Origin: Bacillota bacterium
Lineage (GTDB): Bacteria; Bacillota; Clostridia; Peptostreptococcales; Anaerovoracaceae
NCBI GenBank assembly: GCA_022769485.1
Contig: JALEJU010000028.1
Coordinates: 1-64,000 of the forward strand
DNA: 64,000 bases
Direction: 5' to 3'
Position 1 is the stretch's first letter, and every line of letters starts with the position of its first letter. Shown piece by piece: positions 34,457 through 42,803 of the stretch. The notes under the pieces are model-generated. The model searched no databases and had not been told where the DNA came from. It saw nothing but the letters and a program-made list of their open reading frames with translations. The position numbers and the translations under genes are program-made.

Positions 34457-35188
34457 ATGAAAGAGAAAAAAAGCGGGGTTATTGTTATCGGGGTTCTCGC
34501 CGCTCTGATCGGCCTGGTTTTAGCCATTCAAATCAGTACTTCCAACGTCACGGAAGTGGGGGGGCTGATTCCCATGGCCAAGGTACAGGGCTTGGAGCAG
34601 AAGCTGAAGCAGGTTTCGGCGGAAAAGGAAGCTGTTACGCAGGAGCTTTTAGAGCTGCAGGAAAAGATGGACGAAATCGAGTCCAACAGCATCGATGAAG
34701 ATGCGCTGCTGAAAAGCATGTCCGAAGATCTGGAAAAATACAAGATGAGTGCAGGGGTGGTGGATGTAAAAGGCCCGGGCATAATCGTAACCATTGAAGA
34801 TCCGGTAGCGGCAGGCGACGGGGTCGACGATGGCTACAGCACGATCATGGTTCGGTACGAACTGCTGCTGTCCATGGTAAATAAAATGAAAGAAGCCGGT
34901 GCGGAAGCGGTTTCCATTAACGGAAACCGGGTTGTAAACACGACAGAAATCAGCTTGGCGGGAAATAATGTAAACATTAACGGAACACCTACGGCACCTC
35001 CGTATACCATCAAGGCTATCGGAAATCCGGACACGCTGGAAGCTACGCTGAACATTCGCTACGGAATTGTAGATACTATGGAAGATTACGATCTTCGGGT
35101 GAGCATTGCGAAGCAGCAGGAACTGGAAATTCCCCGCTACAGCGGCGTGATCAAATTCCGGTATGCGTCCCCGGCAGAGAAAGAGTAG
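34457..35188 (+). CDS. DUF881 protein, YlxW-like
   Basis: The 243-residue protein has one N-terminal anchor helix (GVIVIGVLAALIGLVLAI), a coiled coil (about 45-90, LKQVSAEKEAVTQELLELQEK split), and the DUF881 fold with VDVKGPGIIVTIEDP, AEAVSINGNRVVN and TIKAIGNP. It matches the YlxW/YlxX pair found between divIB and sbp in Bacillus. Function is not established; its place and topology suggest an envelope role near the divisome. Confidence 0.85.
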   Translation: MKEKKSGVIVIGVLAALIGLVLAIQISTSNVTEVGGLIPMAKVQGLEQKLKQVSAEKEAVTQELLELQEKMDEIESNSIDEDALLKSMSEDLEKYKMSAGVVDVKGPGIIVTIEDPVAAGDGVDDGYSTIMVRYELLLSMVNKMKEAGAEAVSINGNRVVNTTEISLAGNNVNINGTPTAPPYTIKAIGNPDTLEATLNIRYGIVDTMEDYDLRVSIAKQQELEIPRYSGVIKFRYASPAEKE

Positions 35189-35195
35189 GCCGGCG

Positions 35196-35960
35196 ATGAA
35201 AAAAGAAAAGTGGAACCGGAAGCATGTGTCGCTTTTTATCGTTTCTCTTTTGACGGGGTTTCTTCTTATTGTCCAGACGCAGACAGTAAACGGGCAGCAT
35301 CTCTATGTTCCCGCGAAAACCATTTCCGATTATGAGGTAACCATCGAGGGAGAACGGCAGGAAGTGGAGAAACTGAAGGAACGTCTGAAAGAAACGAAAG
35401 AGCAGATGGCTCTTTACGAGAAAGCGGCGGCGGAAGAATGGAAATTGAAACAGGAAATCGAGCAGAGGCTTCGGGAGGATTCGGAGCTTTACGCTATGGC
35501 AGGCGGCTGTGTTGCCGTAACGGGAAACGGCGTGACGGTAACCATAGATGACGGAACCAGGGATCTGGAATTTTGGGAAGAACCCAATGATGTGCTGGTG
35601 CATGATCTGGATCTGCTGATGGTAGTCTGTGAACTGAAGGCTGCCGGAGCGGAAGCAATTGCGGTAAACGGTCAGCGGATCGTGGATGTATCTTCTATCA
35701 GCTGCGCGGGACACACGGTGCGTATTAACGGGACAACCTCTGCGCGGCCGTTTAAAATTCAGGCTATCGGCGACGGTGCCCGCATGTCGGCGGCGCTGGT
35801 AGGTCCGGGAGGCGTAGGCAGCTATCTGGCGGATTATGTTTTGTTTAAAGTCGAGGTAGAGGATAACTTGGTCATTCCGGCGTACACCGATGTCCGAGCA
35901 TATGAAAGTCTGTCTTCCGTTACGGCGGAAACAGGAGAAGGGGAAGGTGAAAAGAATTGA
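35196..35960 (+). CDS. DUF881 protein, YlxX-like paralogue
   Basis: A second DUF881 protein of 254 residues in tandem with the first: anchor helix (VSLFIVSLLTGFLLIV), coiled coil, then VAVTGNGVTVTIDDG, AEAIAVNGQRIVD and FKIQAIGDG, the same motifs in the same order. ATG at 35196 is preferred over 35163, which lies inside the previous gene and has no ribosome site. It is probably an ancient duplicate, as in Bacillus ylxW-ylxX. Confidence 0.85.
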   Translation: MKKEKWNRKHVSLFIVSLLTGFLLIVQTQTVNGQHLYVPAKTISDYEVTIEGERQEVEKLKERLKETKEQMALYEKAAAEEWKLKQEIEQRLREDSELYAMAGGCVAVTGNGVTVTIDDGTRDLEFWEEPNDVLVHDLDLLMVVCELKAAGAEAIAVNGQRIVDVSSISCAGHTVRINGTTSARPFKIQAIGDGARMSAALVGPGGVGSYLADYVLFKVEVEDNLVIPAYTDVRAYESLSSVTAETGEGEGEKN

Positions 35961-36382
35961 TTATTGCTTCGGTTGTAGGTCTGCTGATAGGTGTAGGGTT
36001 GGGTCTGGCTCTGAATATTTCTTACCCTACCGCATATTCGTTTTATATTACTATGGGGCTTCTGGCAGCTATGGATTCCGTGCTGGGCGCGCTGCGCTCT
36101 TATTTGGAAGGAAAGTACAGCAATGTGGTTTTCATCAGCGGATTTATAGTAAATGCGGTTCTGGCAGGGCTTTTGGTTTACCTGGGGGATCGGCTGGGCG
36201 TACCTCTTTATTATGCGGTCATTCTGGTTTTCGGCGGACGGCTGTTCCAAAATCTGGCTGCCATTCGGCATATTATAATTGACCGCTGGCCGGCAAGAAA
36301 AGAGAGCCGCAGGAAAATAAAAACGCCGGCTTTGAAAAACTCCGCGAAACAGGACGAAAAAAACCAAGAAAAAAGTGAATAA
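35957..36382 (+). CDS. sbp: Small basic protein Sbp (DUF1290)
   Basis: The 141-residue protein has four hydrophobic segments with the DUF1290 motifs LALNISYPTAYSFYITMGLL (cited in parts: GLALNISYP, YSFYITMGLLAAMDS) and YLEGKYSNVVFISGF, then a basic tail. It matches Bacillus Sbp, encoded between ylxX and the fts genes; function is unknown. The TTG start overlaps the previous stop in TTGA, so translation is coupled. ftsA, which follows sbp in Bacillus, is missing here. Confidence 0.88.
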   Translation: MIIASVVGLLIGVGLGLALNISYPTAYSFYITMGLLAAMDSVLGALRSYLEGKYSNVVFISGFIVNAVLAGLLVYLGDRLGVPLYYAVILVFGGRLFQNLAAIRHIIIDRWPARKESRRKIKTPALKNSAKQDEKNQEKSE

Positions 36383-36417
36383 GCGTGCAAGAAATGGGTG
36401 CATTGTCTTTTCGGACG

Positions 36418-36426
36418 TGATATAAT
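36418..36426 (+). promoter_or_regulatory. Extended -10 promoter for ftsZ
   Basis: TGATATAAT (TGn plus consensus -10) at 36418-36426 in the 181-base gap before ftsZ. No good -35 is seen, as allowed for extended -10 promoters. It would give a leader of about 130 bases and let ftsZ be transcribed apart from the dcw operon. Confidence 0.55.
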
Positions 36427-36563
36427 ATCTCTAATCTTTTATTATTATGTGGGTTTTATGTTGCGCCGAAGGGCGGAGAAGCGGCATATAAGGCAAAGAT
36501 TAGTTCACTGCTGAAAATTCGGCAGATCAAAGATAGAAAGGGTAACAGGAGGTTAATAGAAAA

Positions 36564-37706
36564 ATGCTCCAGTTTGACGGAATGAATGACTATAATAATG
36601 CGCAAATAAAGGTCATCGGTGTAGGCGGAGGCGGAAGCAACGCGGTAAACCGCATGATTGAATCAGGTATGCAAGGGGTAACGTTTCTTGCAGTAAATAC
36701 GGACAAGCAGGCGCTGGACAAATCCAAGGCGGAAACAAAAGTACAGATTGGCGAAAAGCTGACTAAGGGATTGGGCGCAGGCGCGAACCCCGAAGTCGGG
36801 CAGAAGGCCGCGGAAGAAAACCTGGAAGATTTGTCAGGGCTGTTGTCAGGTGCGGATATGGTATTCATTACCGCAGGCATGGGCGGCGGAACCGGTACCG
36901 GTGCGGCGCCGATCATTGCAAAGGCAGCAAAGGATGCGGGCATTTTGACCGTAGGCGTCGTAACGAAACCCTTTACTTTTGAAGGCAAAAAAAGGAGAGA
37001 ACACGCTGAGCTGGGCATAAAATTTCTGAAGAAATATGTGGACTCTCTGGTGGTAGTACCCAATGACAAGCTGCTGCTGAATGCAGACAAAAACACAACT
37101 ATGATTCAGGCGTTCAATATGGCGGACGAGGTTTTGAAGCAGGGCGTACAGGGGATTTCCGATCTGATTGCGGAAGCCGGTCTGATCAACCTGGACTTCG
37201 CGGATGTGAAAACCGTTATGAGTGATAAAGGTATCGCTCATATGGGTGTAGGCAGGGGCTCCGGGGATACCAGAGTGGCGGATGCTGTAAAGGGCGCAGT
37301 GGAAAGCCCGCTGTTGGAAACAAGCATTAACGGTGCGAAAGCTATCTTGCTGAATATTATGGGCGGATATGATCTGGGTATGCTGGAAGTAAACGAAGCT
37401 GCCGATCAGATTGAAAAGGCTGCGGGAAAGGATGCCATCGTAATTTTCGGCGCATCCATTAAGGAAGAACTGCAGGACGAAATCGTAATTACGGTAATCG
37501 CTACCGGATTTGAAGAGAAAAATCCGGAAGAAGCGCCCTATGGAAGCTTGGAAGAGCAGGAACATGCGGAAGCCAGAGAAGAAGGCGCGGGGGAGCCGGT
37601 TATGGTTCAGTACGAAGGCTCCGATGAAGGGGCGTTTAACGAGAGCTCTTCCGATGGCTATTTCGACATTCCGTCTTTCTTGAGCAAAGACAAAAGAGGG
37701 TTTTAG
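36564..37706 (+). CDS. ftsZ: Cell division GTPase FtsZ
   Basis: The 380-residue tubulin homologue has the GTP loop [10 protein letters not shown] near 107-116, [15 protein letters not shown] T7 region ([11 protein letters not shown]), and the C-terminal partner-binding peptide DIPSFLSKD followed by a basic end. It builds the Z ring. AGGAGGT precedes ATG. A terminator follows. With ftsA absent from this locus, membrane tethering may depend on SepF or an FtsA encoded elsewhere. Confidence 0.98.
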   Translation: MLQFDGMNDYNNAQIKVIGVGGGGSNAVNRMIESGMQGVTFLAVNTDKQALDKSKAETKVQIGEKLTKGLGAGANPEVGQKAAEENLEDLSGLLSGADMVFITAGMGGGTGTGAAPIIAKAAKDAGILTVGVVTKPFTFEGKKRREHAELGIKFLKKYVDSLVVVPNDKLLLNADKNTTMIQAFNMADEVLKQGVQGISDLIAEAGLINLDFADVKTVMSDKGIAHMGVGRGSGDTRVADAVKGAVESPLLETSINGAKAILLNIMGGYDLGMLEVNEAADQIEKAAGKDAIVIFGASIKEELQDEIVITVIATGFEEKNPEEAPYGSLEEQEHAEAREEGAGEPVMVQYEGSDEGAFNESSSDGYFDIPSFLSKDKRGF

Positions 37707-37720
37707 CTTTCAGTGATGCA

Positions 37721-37753
37721 AAAGAAGCCGGAGAATATTCCCCGGCTTTTTTC
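37721..37753 (+). terminator. Intrinsic terminator after ftsZ
   Basis: AAGCCGG (37725-37731) pairs with CCGGCTT around a loop of about ten bases and is followed by a long T-run. It ends the division cluster. Confidence 0.85.
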
Positions 37754-37815
37754 CGTTTTGACGCAGGAGACGCTGCTTTCAAACGGAATACAAAAACAAG
37801 AGAAAGGCCAGTTTC

Positions 37816-38652
37816 ATGAAACGGATTCAGTCGGCTGACAACTCCATATGGAAATCGATTCTTAAGCTGAGAACTCGAAAAGGACGGGAAGAAAGCGGCT
37901 GCTATCTGGTGGAAGGACTCCACCTTATGGAAGAAGCCTTAAAATGCGGCGCAGAGATTCGTCAGATTATAATTCGCAGCTCTTTTACGGACAGTCGTGC
38001 TGCGGAGCAGAATTTGCCGGATCAATGGGAGGAAAAACTGCGGCAGCGCGGTATTCCGGTAATTGCGGCGGCGGACGCACTATTCGACAAATTGTCGGAT
38101 ACGGAAACGCCTCAGGGCGTTTTATGCGTTGTAAAGAAAAACGACTGGCCGAGCTCGTTCATCTTTAGAAGGGGGTCAGGGACCCCCGAATCAAACATTT
38201 TAGTGCTGGATCGAATCCAAGACCCGGGGAATTTGGGGACTCTGTTTCGAACGGCGGATGCGGCAGGCTATGGGGGCGTTATGATCTTGAAAGGCACCGC
38301 GGATATTTACAGCCCGAAGGTCGTTCGTTCGGCAGCAGGTTCGCTTTTTCGCCTTCCGGTATGTTTTGTGAATACCCCCGGGGAAGCGGCGGCGCTTTTA
38401 AAGAAAGAGGGGAAACGGATTCTGGTAACGGATCCTCACGGCGGAAAAAATTATTTCGATGTTCCTCTGGGGGAAAATGCGGCTCTGGTGATCGGCAACG
38501 AGGCCGGCGGTGTCTGCGGGGAATTGCTGGAAGCGGCGGATACTCGGGTGATTATTCCCATGGCGGGAAATATCGAATCTCTGAATGCGGCGATTGCGGC
38601 GGCCGTGCTGATGTACGAATCCGTCCGGCAATGGATGCAGCAGCCGACATAG
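37816..38652 (+). CDS. SpoU/TrmH-family 2'-O-ribose RNA methyltransferase
   Basis: The 278-residue SPOUT enzyme has an N-terminal substrate-binding domain (YLVEGLHLMEEAL) and the three SPOUT motifs: LDRIQDPGNLGTLFRTADA, LVIGNEAGGV and IPMAGNIESLNAAIAAAVLMYE (cited in part: AGNIESLNAAIA). These make the trefoil knot that binds SAM. It likely methylates a ribose of rRNA or tRNA; the exact site is not predictable. It is 29 bases upstream of pheS, a common pairing in Firmicutes. Confidence 0.9.
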   Translation: MKRIQSADNSIWKSILKLRTRKGREESGCYLVEGLHLMEEALKCGAEIRQIIIRSSFTDSRAAEQNLPDQWEEKLRQRGIPVIAAADALFDKLSDTETPQGVLCVVKKNDWPSSFIFRRGSGTPESNILVLDRIQDPGNLGTLFRTADAAGYGGVMILKGTADIYSPKVVRSAAGSLFRLPVCFVNTPGEAAALLKKEGKRILVTDPHGGKNYFDVPLGENAALVIGNEAGGVCGELLEAADTRVIIPMAGNIESLNAAIAAAVLMYESVRQWMQQPT

Positions 38653-38681
38653 ATGAAAGAAACTGAAGGAGAATAAAACAG

Positions 38682-39704
38682 ATGCAAACGCAGTTGAAAA
38701 CAATTTTGGCAGAAGCAAAAGCGCAGCTTGAAAAAATTCAGACAATGGCAGAAACAGAAGAGCTGCGGATAAGGTTGTTGGGAAAAAAAGGAAAATTGAC
38801 AGAGATCCTGCGGTCTATGGGATCTTTGTCACCTGAGGAAAGAAAGTCTTTCGGCCAGGAAGCCAATGCGGCCAGAACGGAAATTGAAAGCCTGCTGGAA
38901 GAAAAGTTTGCGGCCATGAAGGAAGCGCAGAAAAAGCTGAAATTCAAGGCGGAGCGAATCGACGTAACCGAACCGGGCGTTCCGGTAAAATTAGGCGTTC
39001 AGCATCCTCTGACTTTGACTATAGATGAAATCAGCAAGGTGTTTATGAGCATGGGCTTCAGCGTAGTGGAAGGCCCGGAAGTAGAAACCGTATTTAATAA
39101 CTTCGATGCTTTGAATGCGGGGCCGAACCATCCTGCAAGGGATCTGACGGATACCTTCTACATTACCGACGATATTTTGCTCCGTACCCAGACTTCTCCG
39201 GTGCAGGTGCGGACGCTGATGAAACAGGAACCTCCTATTATGGTAATTTCTCCGGGGCGCTGCTTCCGCTGCGATACGCCGGATGCAACCCACTCCCCCA
39301 TGTTCCATCAGGTAGAAGGCCTGGTAGTGGACGAAGGAATTACCATGGCGGATTTGAAAGGCACTTTAGACGCGTTTGCAAAGGACATGTTTGGGTCGGA
39401 TGCACGGACAAAATTCCGCCCCCATCATTTCCCCTTTACGGAGCCCAGCGCGGAAATGGATGTAACCTGCTTTAAATGCGGCGGAAAAGGCTGCCGGGTT
39501 TGCAAGGGCTCCGGCTGGATCGAAATTTTAGGCTGCGGTATGGTTCACCCTAATGTGCTGAAAGTAGGCGGACTGGATACGGAAAAATACACCGGCTTCG
39601 CTTTCGGTATGGGCGTGGAGAGAATTGCCATGCTGAAATACGGTGTGGAAGACATTCGTCTTTTCTATGAAAACGATATGCGCTTCATCGAACAGTTCAA
39701 ATAA
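38682..39704 (+). CDS. pheS: Phenylalanyl-tRNA synthetase alpha subunit
   Basis: The 340-residue class II synthetase subunit has an N-terminal coiled coil that grips tRNA and the catalytic core with HPARDLTDTFYI, FRCDTPDATHSPMFHQVEG and GFAFGMGVERIAMLKYGV. It charges tRNA-Phe as part of the alpha2-beta2 enzyme. AAGGAG precedes ATG. No T-box leader is present in the 29-base gap in front of it. Confidence 0.97.
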   Translation: MQTQLKTILAEAKAQLEKIQTMAETEELRIRLLGKKGKLTEILRSMGSLSPEERKSFGQEANAARTEIESLLEEKFAAMKEAQKKLKFKAERIDVTEPGVPVKLGVQHPLTLTIDEISKVFMSMGFSVVEGPEVETVFNNFDALNAGPNHPARDLTDTFYITDDILLRTQTSPVQVRTLMKQEPPIMVISPGRCFRCDTPDATHSPMFHQVEGLVVDEGITMADLKGTLDAFAKDMFGSDARTKFRPHHFPFTEPSAEMDVTCFKCGGKGCRVCKGSGWIEILGCGMVHPNVLKVGGLDTEKYTGFAFGMGVERIAMLKYGVEDIRLFYENDMRFIEQFK

Positions 39705-39722
39705 AAGAGGGGGAAAACAACG

Positions 39723-42125
39723 ATGCTGGTACCGGTAAATTGGTTAAAGGAATATACAGATATAACAGTAAATACACAGGAATTCTGCGATGGAATGATT
39801 TTATCCGGTTCGAATCTGGAAACGGTAGAACATTTTGGCGGCGGGATTGAGAAAGTTGTTTTAGGAAAAATCTTATCTGCGGAGCCTCATCCGGATTCCG
39901 ACCATCTTTCTGTTTGTATGGTGGATGCGGGAGAAGCGGAACCTCTGCAGATTGTCTGCGGCGCACCAAACGTAAAGGTGGGAGCGTTTGCCCCCCTGGC
40001 ATTACAGGGCAGCAAACTGCCCGGCGGAATCACAATTAAAAAAGGCAAACTGAGAGGCGTAGAGTCTTTCGGTATGCTGTGTTCCGCAAAAGAACTCGGC
40101 TATGAAGATAAGGTGGTTCCTGTAGCACATAAAGACGGGATCTGGATTTTGGAAGGAGAGTATACCCCCGGGGCGGATTTCGTAAAAACAATGGAGCTGG
40201 AAGAAGACGTAGTTGATTTTGAAATTACTCCTAACCGGCCGGATTGCCTGTCCATGTTAGGCATGGCGAGAGAGGCTGCGGCTACCTTCGGAACAGAGCT
40301 TCGCTATCCCGACACCCAATGCGAAGCCGTAAAGGGGAATACCGCAGACTATATCGGCGTAGAAATTAAAAAGCCGGAACTTTGCAGACGTTATGCGGCC
40401 AGAGTAGTGACCGATGTTAAAATTCAACAGTCTCCCTGGTGGCTGCAGAAAAGACTGATGCATTCCGGTGTTCGCCCCATCAACAATATCGTAGATATCA
40501 CTAACTATGTTATGCTGGAATACGGCCAGCCTCTGCATGCGTTTGATATCCGCAATATAAAAGCGGGTAAAATCGTAGTGGATACTGCGGCGGAAGGAGA
40601 ACTGTTCACCACTTTAGACGGTGTGGAACGCACACTTACTTCGGATATGCTGCTGATTAAGGACGGCGAACGGGGCGTGGCCATCGCAGGCGTTATGGGC
40701 GGTTTGAATTCGGAAATCGAAGAGGATACGACCACGATTCTCTTTGAAGCCGCTAACTTTAACGGCGACTCCGTAAGAGCAACATCGAAAAAGCTGGGGC
40801 TGCGGACAGAAGCGTCCTCCCGGTTTGAAAAAGGCATTGACCCCAATTTAGCGGAAGCAGCTGCGGACAGAGCGTGCAGACTGGTGGAACTGCTGGGGGC
40901 GGGGAATGTCTGCGGCGGTTCGGTGGATTGTTATCCGGCAGCGGCGGAACCCCGTGCAACAGCAGTTCGGGCAAGCCGGATCAATCATGTTTTGGGTATT
41001 GACATCCCCGCAGCGGAAATGGAAAGCTATTTCAAAGCGCTGGAAATGAAGGTTGAGATGACCGCAGACGGAGATACTATGATGGTAACGCCTCCCAGTG
41101 TCCGCCAGGATCTGCTGGAAGAGGTGGATTATGTGGAAGAAGTCGCCAGAATGTACGGGTATGATAAGATGCCGGTGACTTTGCCAAAGATAAGCGTTCG
41201 CTCTAAAAAATCCGACAAACAGAATTTGAGAGATTTGGCTCGGGAATCTTTGCTGGGCATGGGCTTAAACGAGCTGCAGACATATTCTTTCGTAAGCCCC
41301 AAAGGGCTGGATATGATCGGTATTCCGGAAGGAAGCGAAAAGCGGAAGAACATTCGGCTGATCAATCCTCTGGGCGAAGAAAACAGCGTAATGCGGACTC
41401 TGCTTACGCCGAATATGCTGGAAGTCCTGGGAAGAAACTATTCCAGAAACATTCCTGCAGCCAAAGCATTTGAAATCGGGAATACTTTTCTGAACATTAC
41501 CGGAGACGACGGGCTCCCTACGGAGGAAGACTCTTTGGTTATGGGGATTTACGGCGATAAAGCGGATTTCTTTACTCTAAAGGGTTATGTAGAAGAGCTG
41601 ATGAGAAAGCTGGGCGTGAAGAATATTGCTTTTGAAACGGAAAGCGAAGCCGCCGCTTATCATCCGGGCAGATGCGCAAAGGTTTCCGCGGGCGGAACTT
41701 TTCTGGGTTTGATCGGAGAAATCCACCCTGATGTACAGGATCGTTACGGCATCGGCACAAAGACTTACGTTTGTGAATTAAATTTCAATCGTATTTTTGA
41801 AGCTTCCGATCGGAGCATTTATTACAAGCCGCTGCCTAAGTATCCGGCTATCAACCGGGACATTGCGCTGCTTTTGAACGAAACGGTTCCGGCAGGGGAT
41901 GTAATGGCGGCCATTCGCAGCGAAGGAGGAGCTCTGCTTGAATCGGTTGCGCTTTTCGACGTTTACAGAGGCAAGCAGGTGCCGGAAGGCCAGAAGAGTG
42001 CGGCGTTTACCCTGACATATCGTGCACCGGATCGTACATTGAAAGATGAAGAAGTCGTAAAAGTACACGAAAAGGTGCTGAAACGGCTGAAAGAAGAATG
42101 GGAAGCTGTATTGCGGGAAATGTAG
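39723..42125 (+). CDS. pheT: Phenylalanyl-tRNA synthetase beta subunit
   Basis: The 800-residue subunit shows the expected modules in order: tRNA-binding OB fold (residues about 40-150), B3/B4 editing domain, B5, the catalytic-like core, and the C-terminal ferredoxin-fold anticodon-binding domain (YPAINRDIALLL onward). It hydrolyses mischarged Tyr-tRNA-Phe. It starts 18 bases after pheS in the same operon. Confidence 0.97.
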   Translation: MLVPVNWLKEYTDITVNTQEFCDGMILSGSNLETVEHFGGGIEKVVLGKILSAEPHPDSDHLSVCMVDAGEAEPLQIVCGAPNVKVGAFAPLALQGSKLPGGITIKKGKLRGVESFGMLCSAKELGYEDKVVPVAHKDGIWILEGEYTPGADFVKTMELEEDVVDFEITPNRPDCLSMLGMAREAAATFGTELRYPDTQCEAVKGNTADYIGVEIKKPELCRRYAARVVTDVKIQQSPWWLQKRLMHSGVRPINNIVDITNYVMLEYGQPLHAFDIRNIKAGKIVVDTAAEGELFTTLDGVERTLTSDMLLIKDGERGVAIAGVMGGLNSEIEEDTTTILFEAANFNGDSVRATSKKLGLRTEASSRFEKGIDPNLAEAAADRACRLVELLGAGNVCGGSVDCYPAAAEPRATAVRASRINHVLGIDIPAAEMESYFKALEMKVEMTADGDTMMVTPPSVRQDLLEEVDYVEEVARMYGYDKMPVTLPKISVRSKKSDKQNLRDLARESLLGMGLNELQTYSFVSPKGLDMIGIPEGSEKRKNIRLINPLGEENSVMRTLLTPNMLEVLGRNYSRNIPAAKAFEIGNTFLNITGDDGLPTEEDSLVMGIYGDKADFFTLKGYVEELMRKLGVKNIAFETESEAAAYHPGRCAKVSAGGTFLGLIGEIHPDVQDRYGIGTKTYVCELNFNRIFEASDRSIYYKPLPKYPAINRDIALLLNETVPAGDVMAAIRSEGGALLESVALFDVYRGKQVPEGQKSAAFTLTYRAPDRTLKDEEVVKVHEKVLKRLKEEWEAVLREM

Positions 42126-42158
42126 TAAGGGTTAGGCGCAAGCCGAAAGGAAATTAAA

Positions 42159-42785
42159 ATGGAAACATGTAATAAAGTAACCGTTAAGATTTTCGGCCAG
42201 GAATATACAATTGTGGGAGAGACTCCTGCGGATCAAATTACCCAGGTTGCCGCATATGTGGATGAGAAAATGCGGGAGATTTCCGGCGGCTCCATGGGTG
42301 CTCCTCTGGGGCCTCTGGCGGTTTTGACGGCGGTCAACGTGGCTGATGAGTATTTTCAGACTCAGAGAGGCGCGGAGGAGCTGAAGCGGAAGAACCTGCA
42401 GCTGGAGCAGGATGCCGCCAAGTATGTGCAGCTCTGGGAAGAAGCAAAGAAGAATTTTATACAATACAAGGAGCAGGCGCAGGCCTCTGCGGGGCAGGAA
42501 GAATCCGCCAAAAAGCAGCTGGCTGCTCAGCAGAATGAAAATGAGGCGCTTCGCCGGCAGATCGGTAAGATGGAAAGTGAAGCGGAAACGATGCAGAAAA
42601 AATACGCGGATTTGCTGGAACGTTTGGATTCCCAGGAAGAAGCCGGTGAGTCCAGCAAAGCGGAACTGAAAAATCTGGAAGATAAGTGCCGGGAAATTGA
42701 AAACAATTTCTTCGATTTGCAGATGGAAAATATCCAATTGAAAGGCGAACTGGACCGCTATAAAAAGATTGTGGAATCGGAATAG
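42159..42785 (+). CDS. zapA: Cell division protein ZapA with long coiled coil
   Basis: The first 90 residues match ZapA: NKVTVKIFGQEYTIVGE and a helix starting with VAAYVDEKMREI. ZapA dimers bundle FtsZ filaments. The chain then runs on to 208 residues as a heptad-rich coiled coil, about twice the length of the ZapA of Bacillus or E. coli. It sits between pheT and mutS2, as in many Firmicutes (zapA-mutS2). GAAAGGAA precedes ATG. Confidence 0.88.
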   Translation: METCNKVTVKIFGQEYTIVGETPADQITQVAAYVDEKMREISGGSMGAPLGPLAVLTAVNVADEYFQTQRGAEELKRKNLQLEQDAAKYVQLWEEAKKNFIQYKEQAQASAGQEESAKKQLAAQQNENEALRRQIGKMESEAETMQKKYADLLERLDSQEEAGESSKAELKNLEDKCREIENNFFDLQMENIQLKGELDRYKKIVESE

Positions 42786-42803
42786 CGGAACCTGAGGAGT
42801 ACT

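Noticed and set aside
38653..38681. T-box leader for pheST
   Set aside because: The gap before pheS is only 29 bases and holds just a ribosome site.
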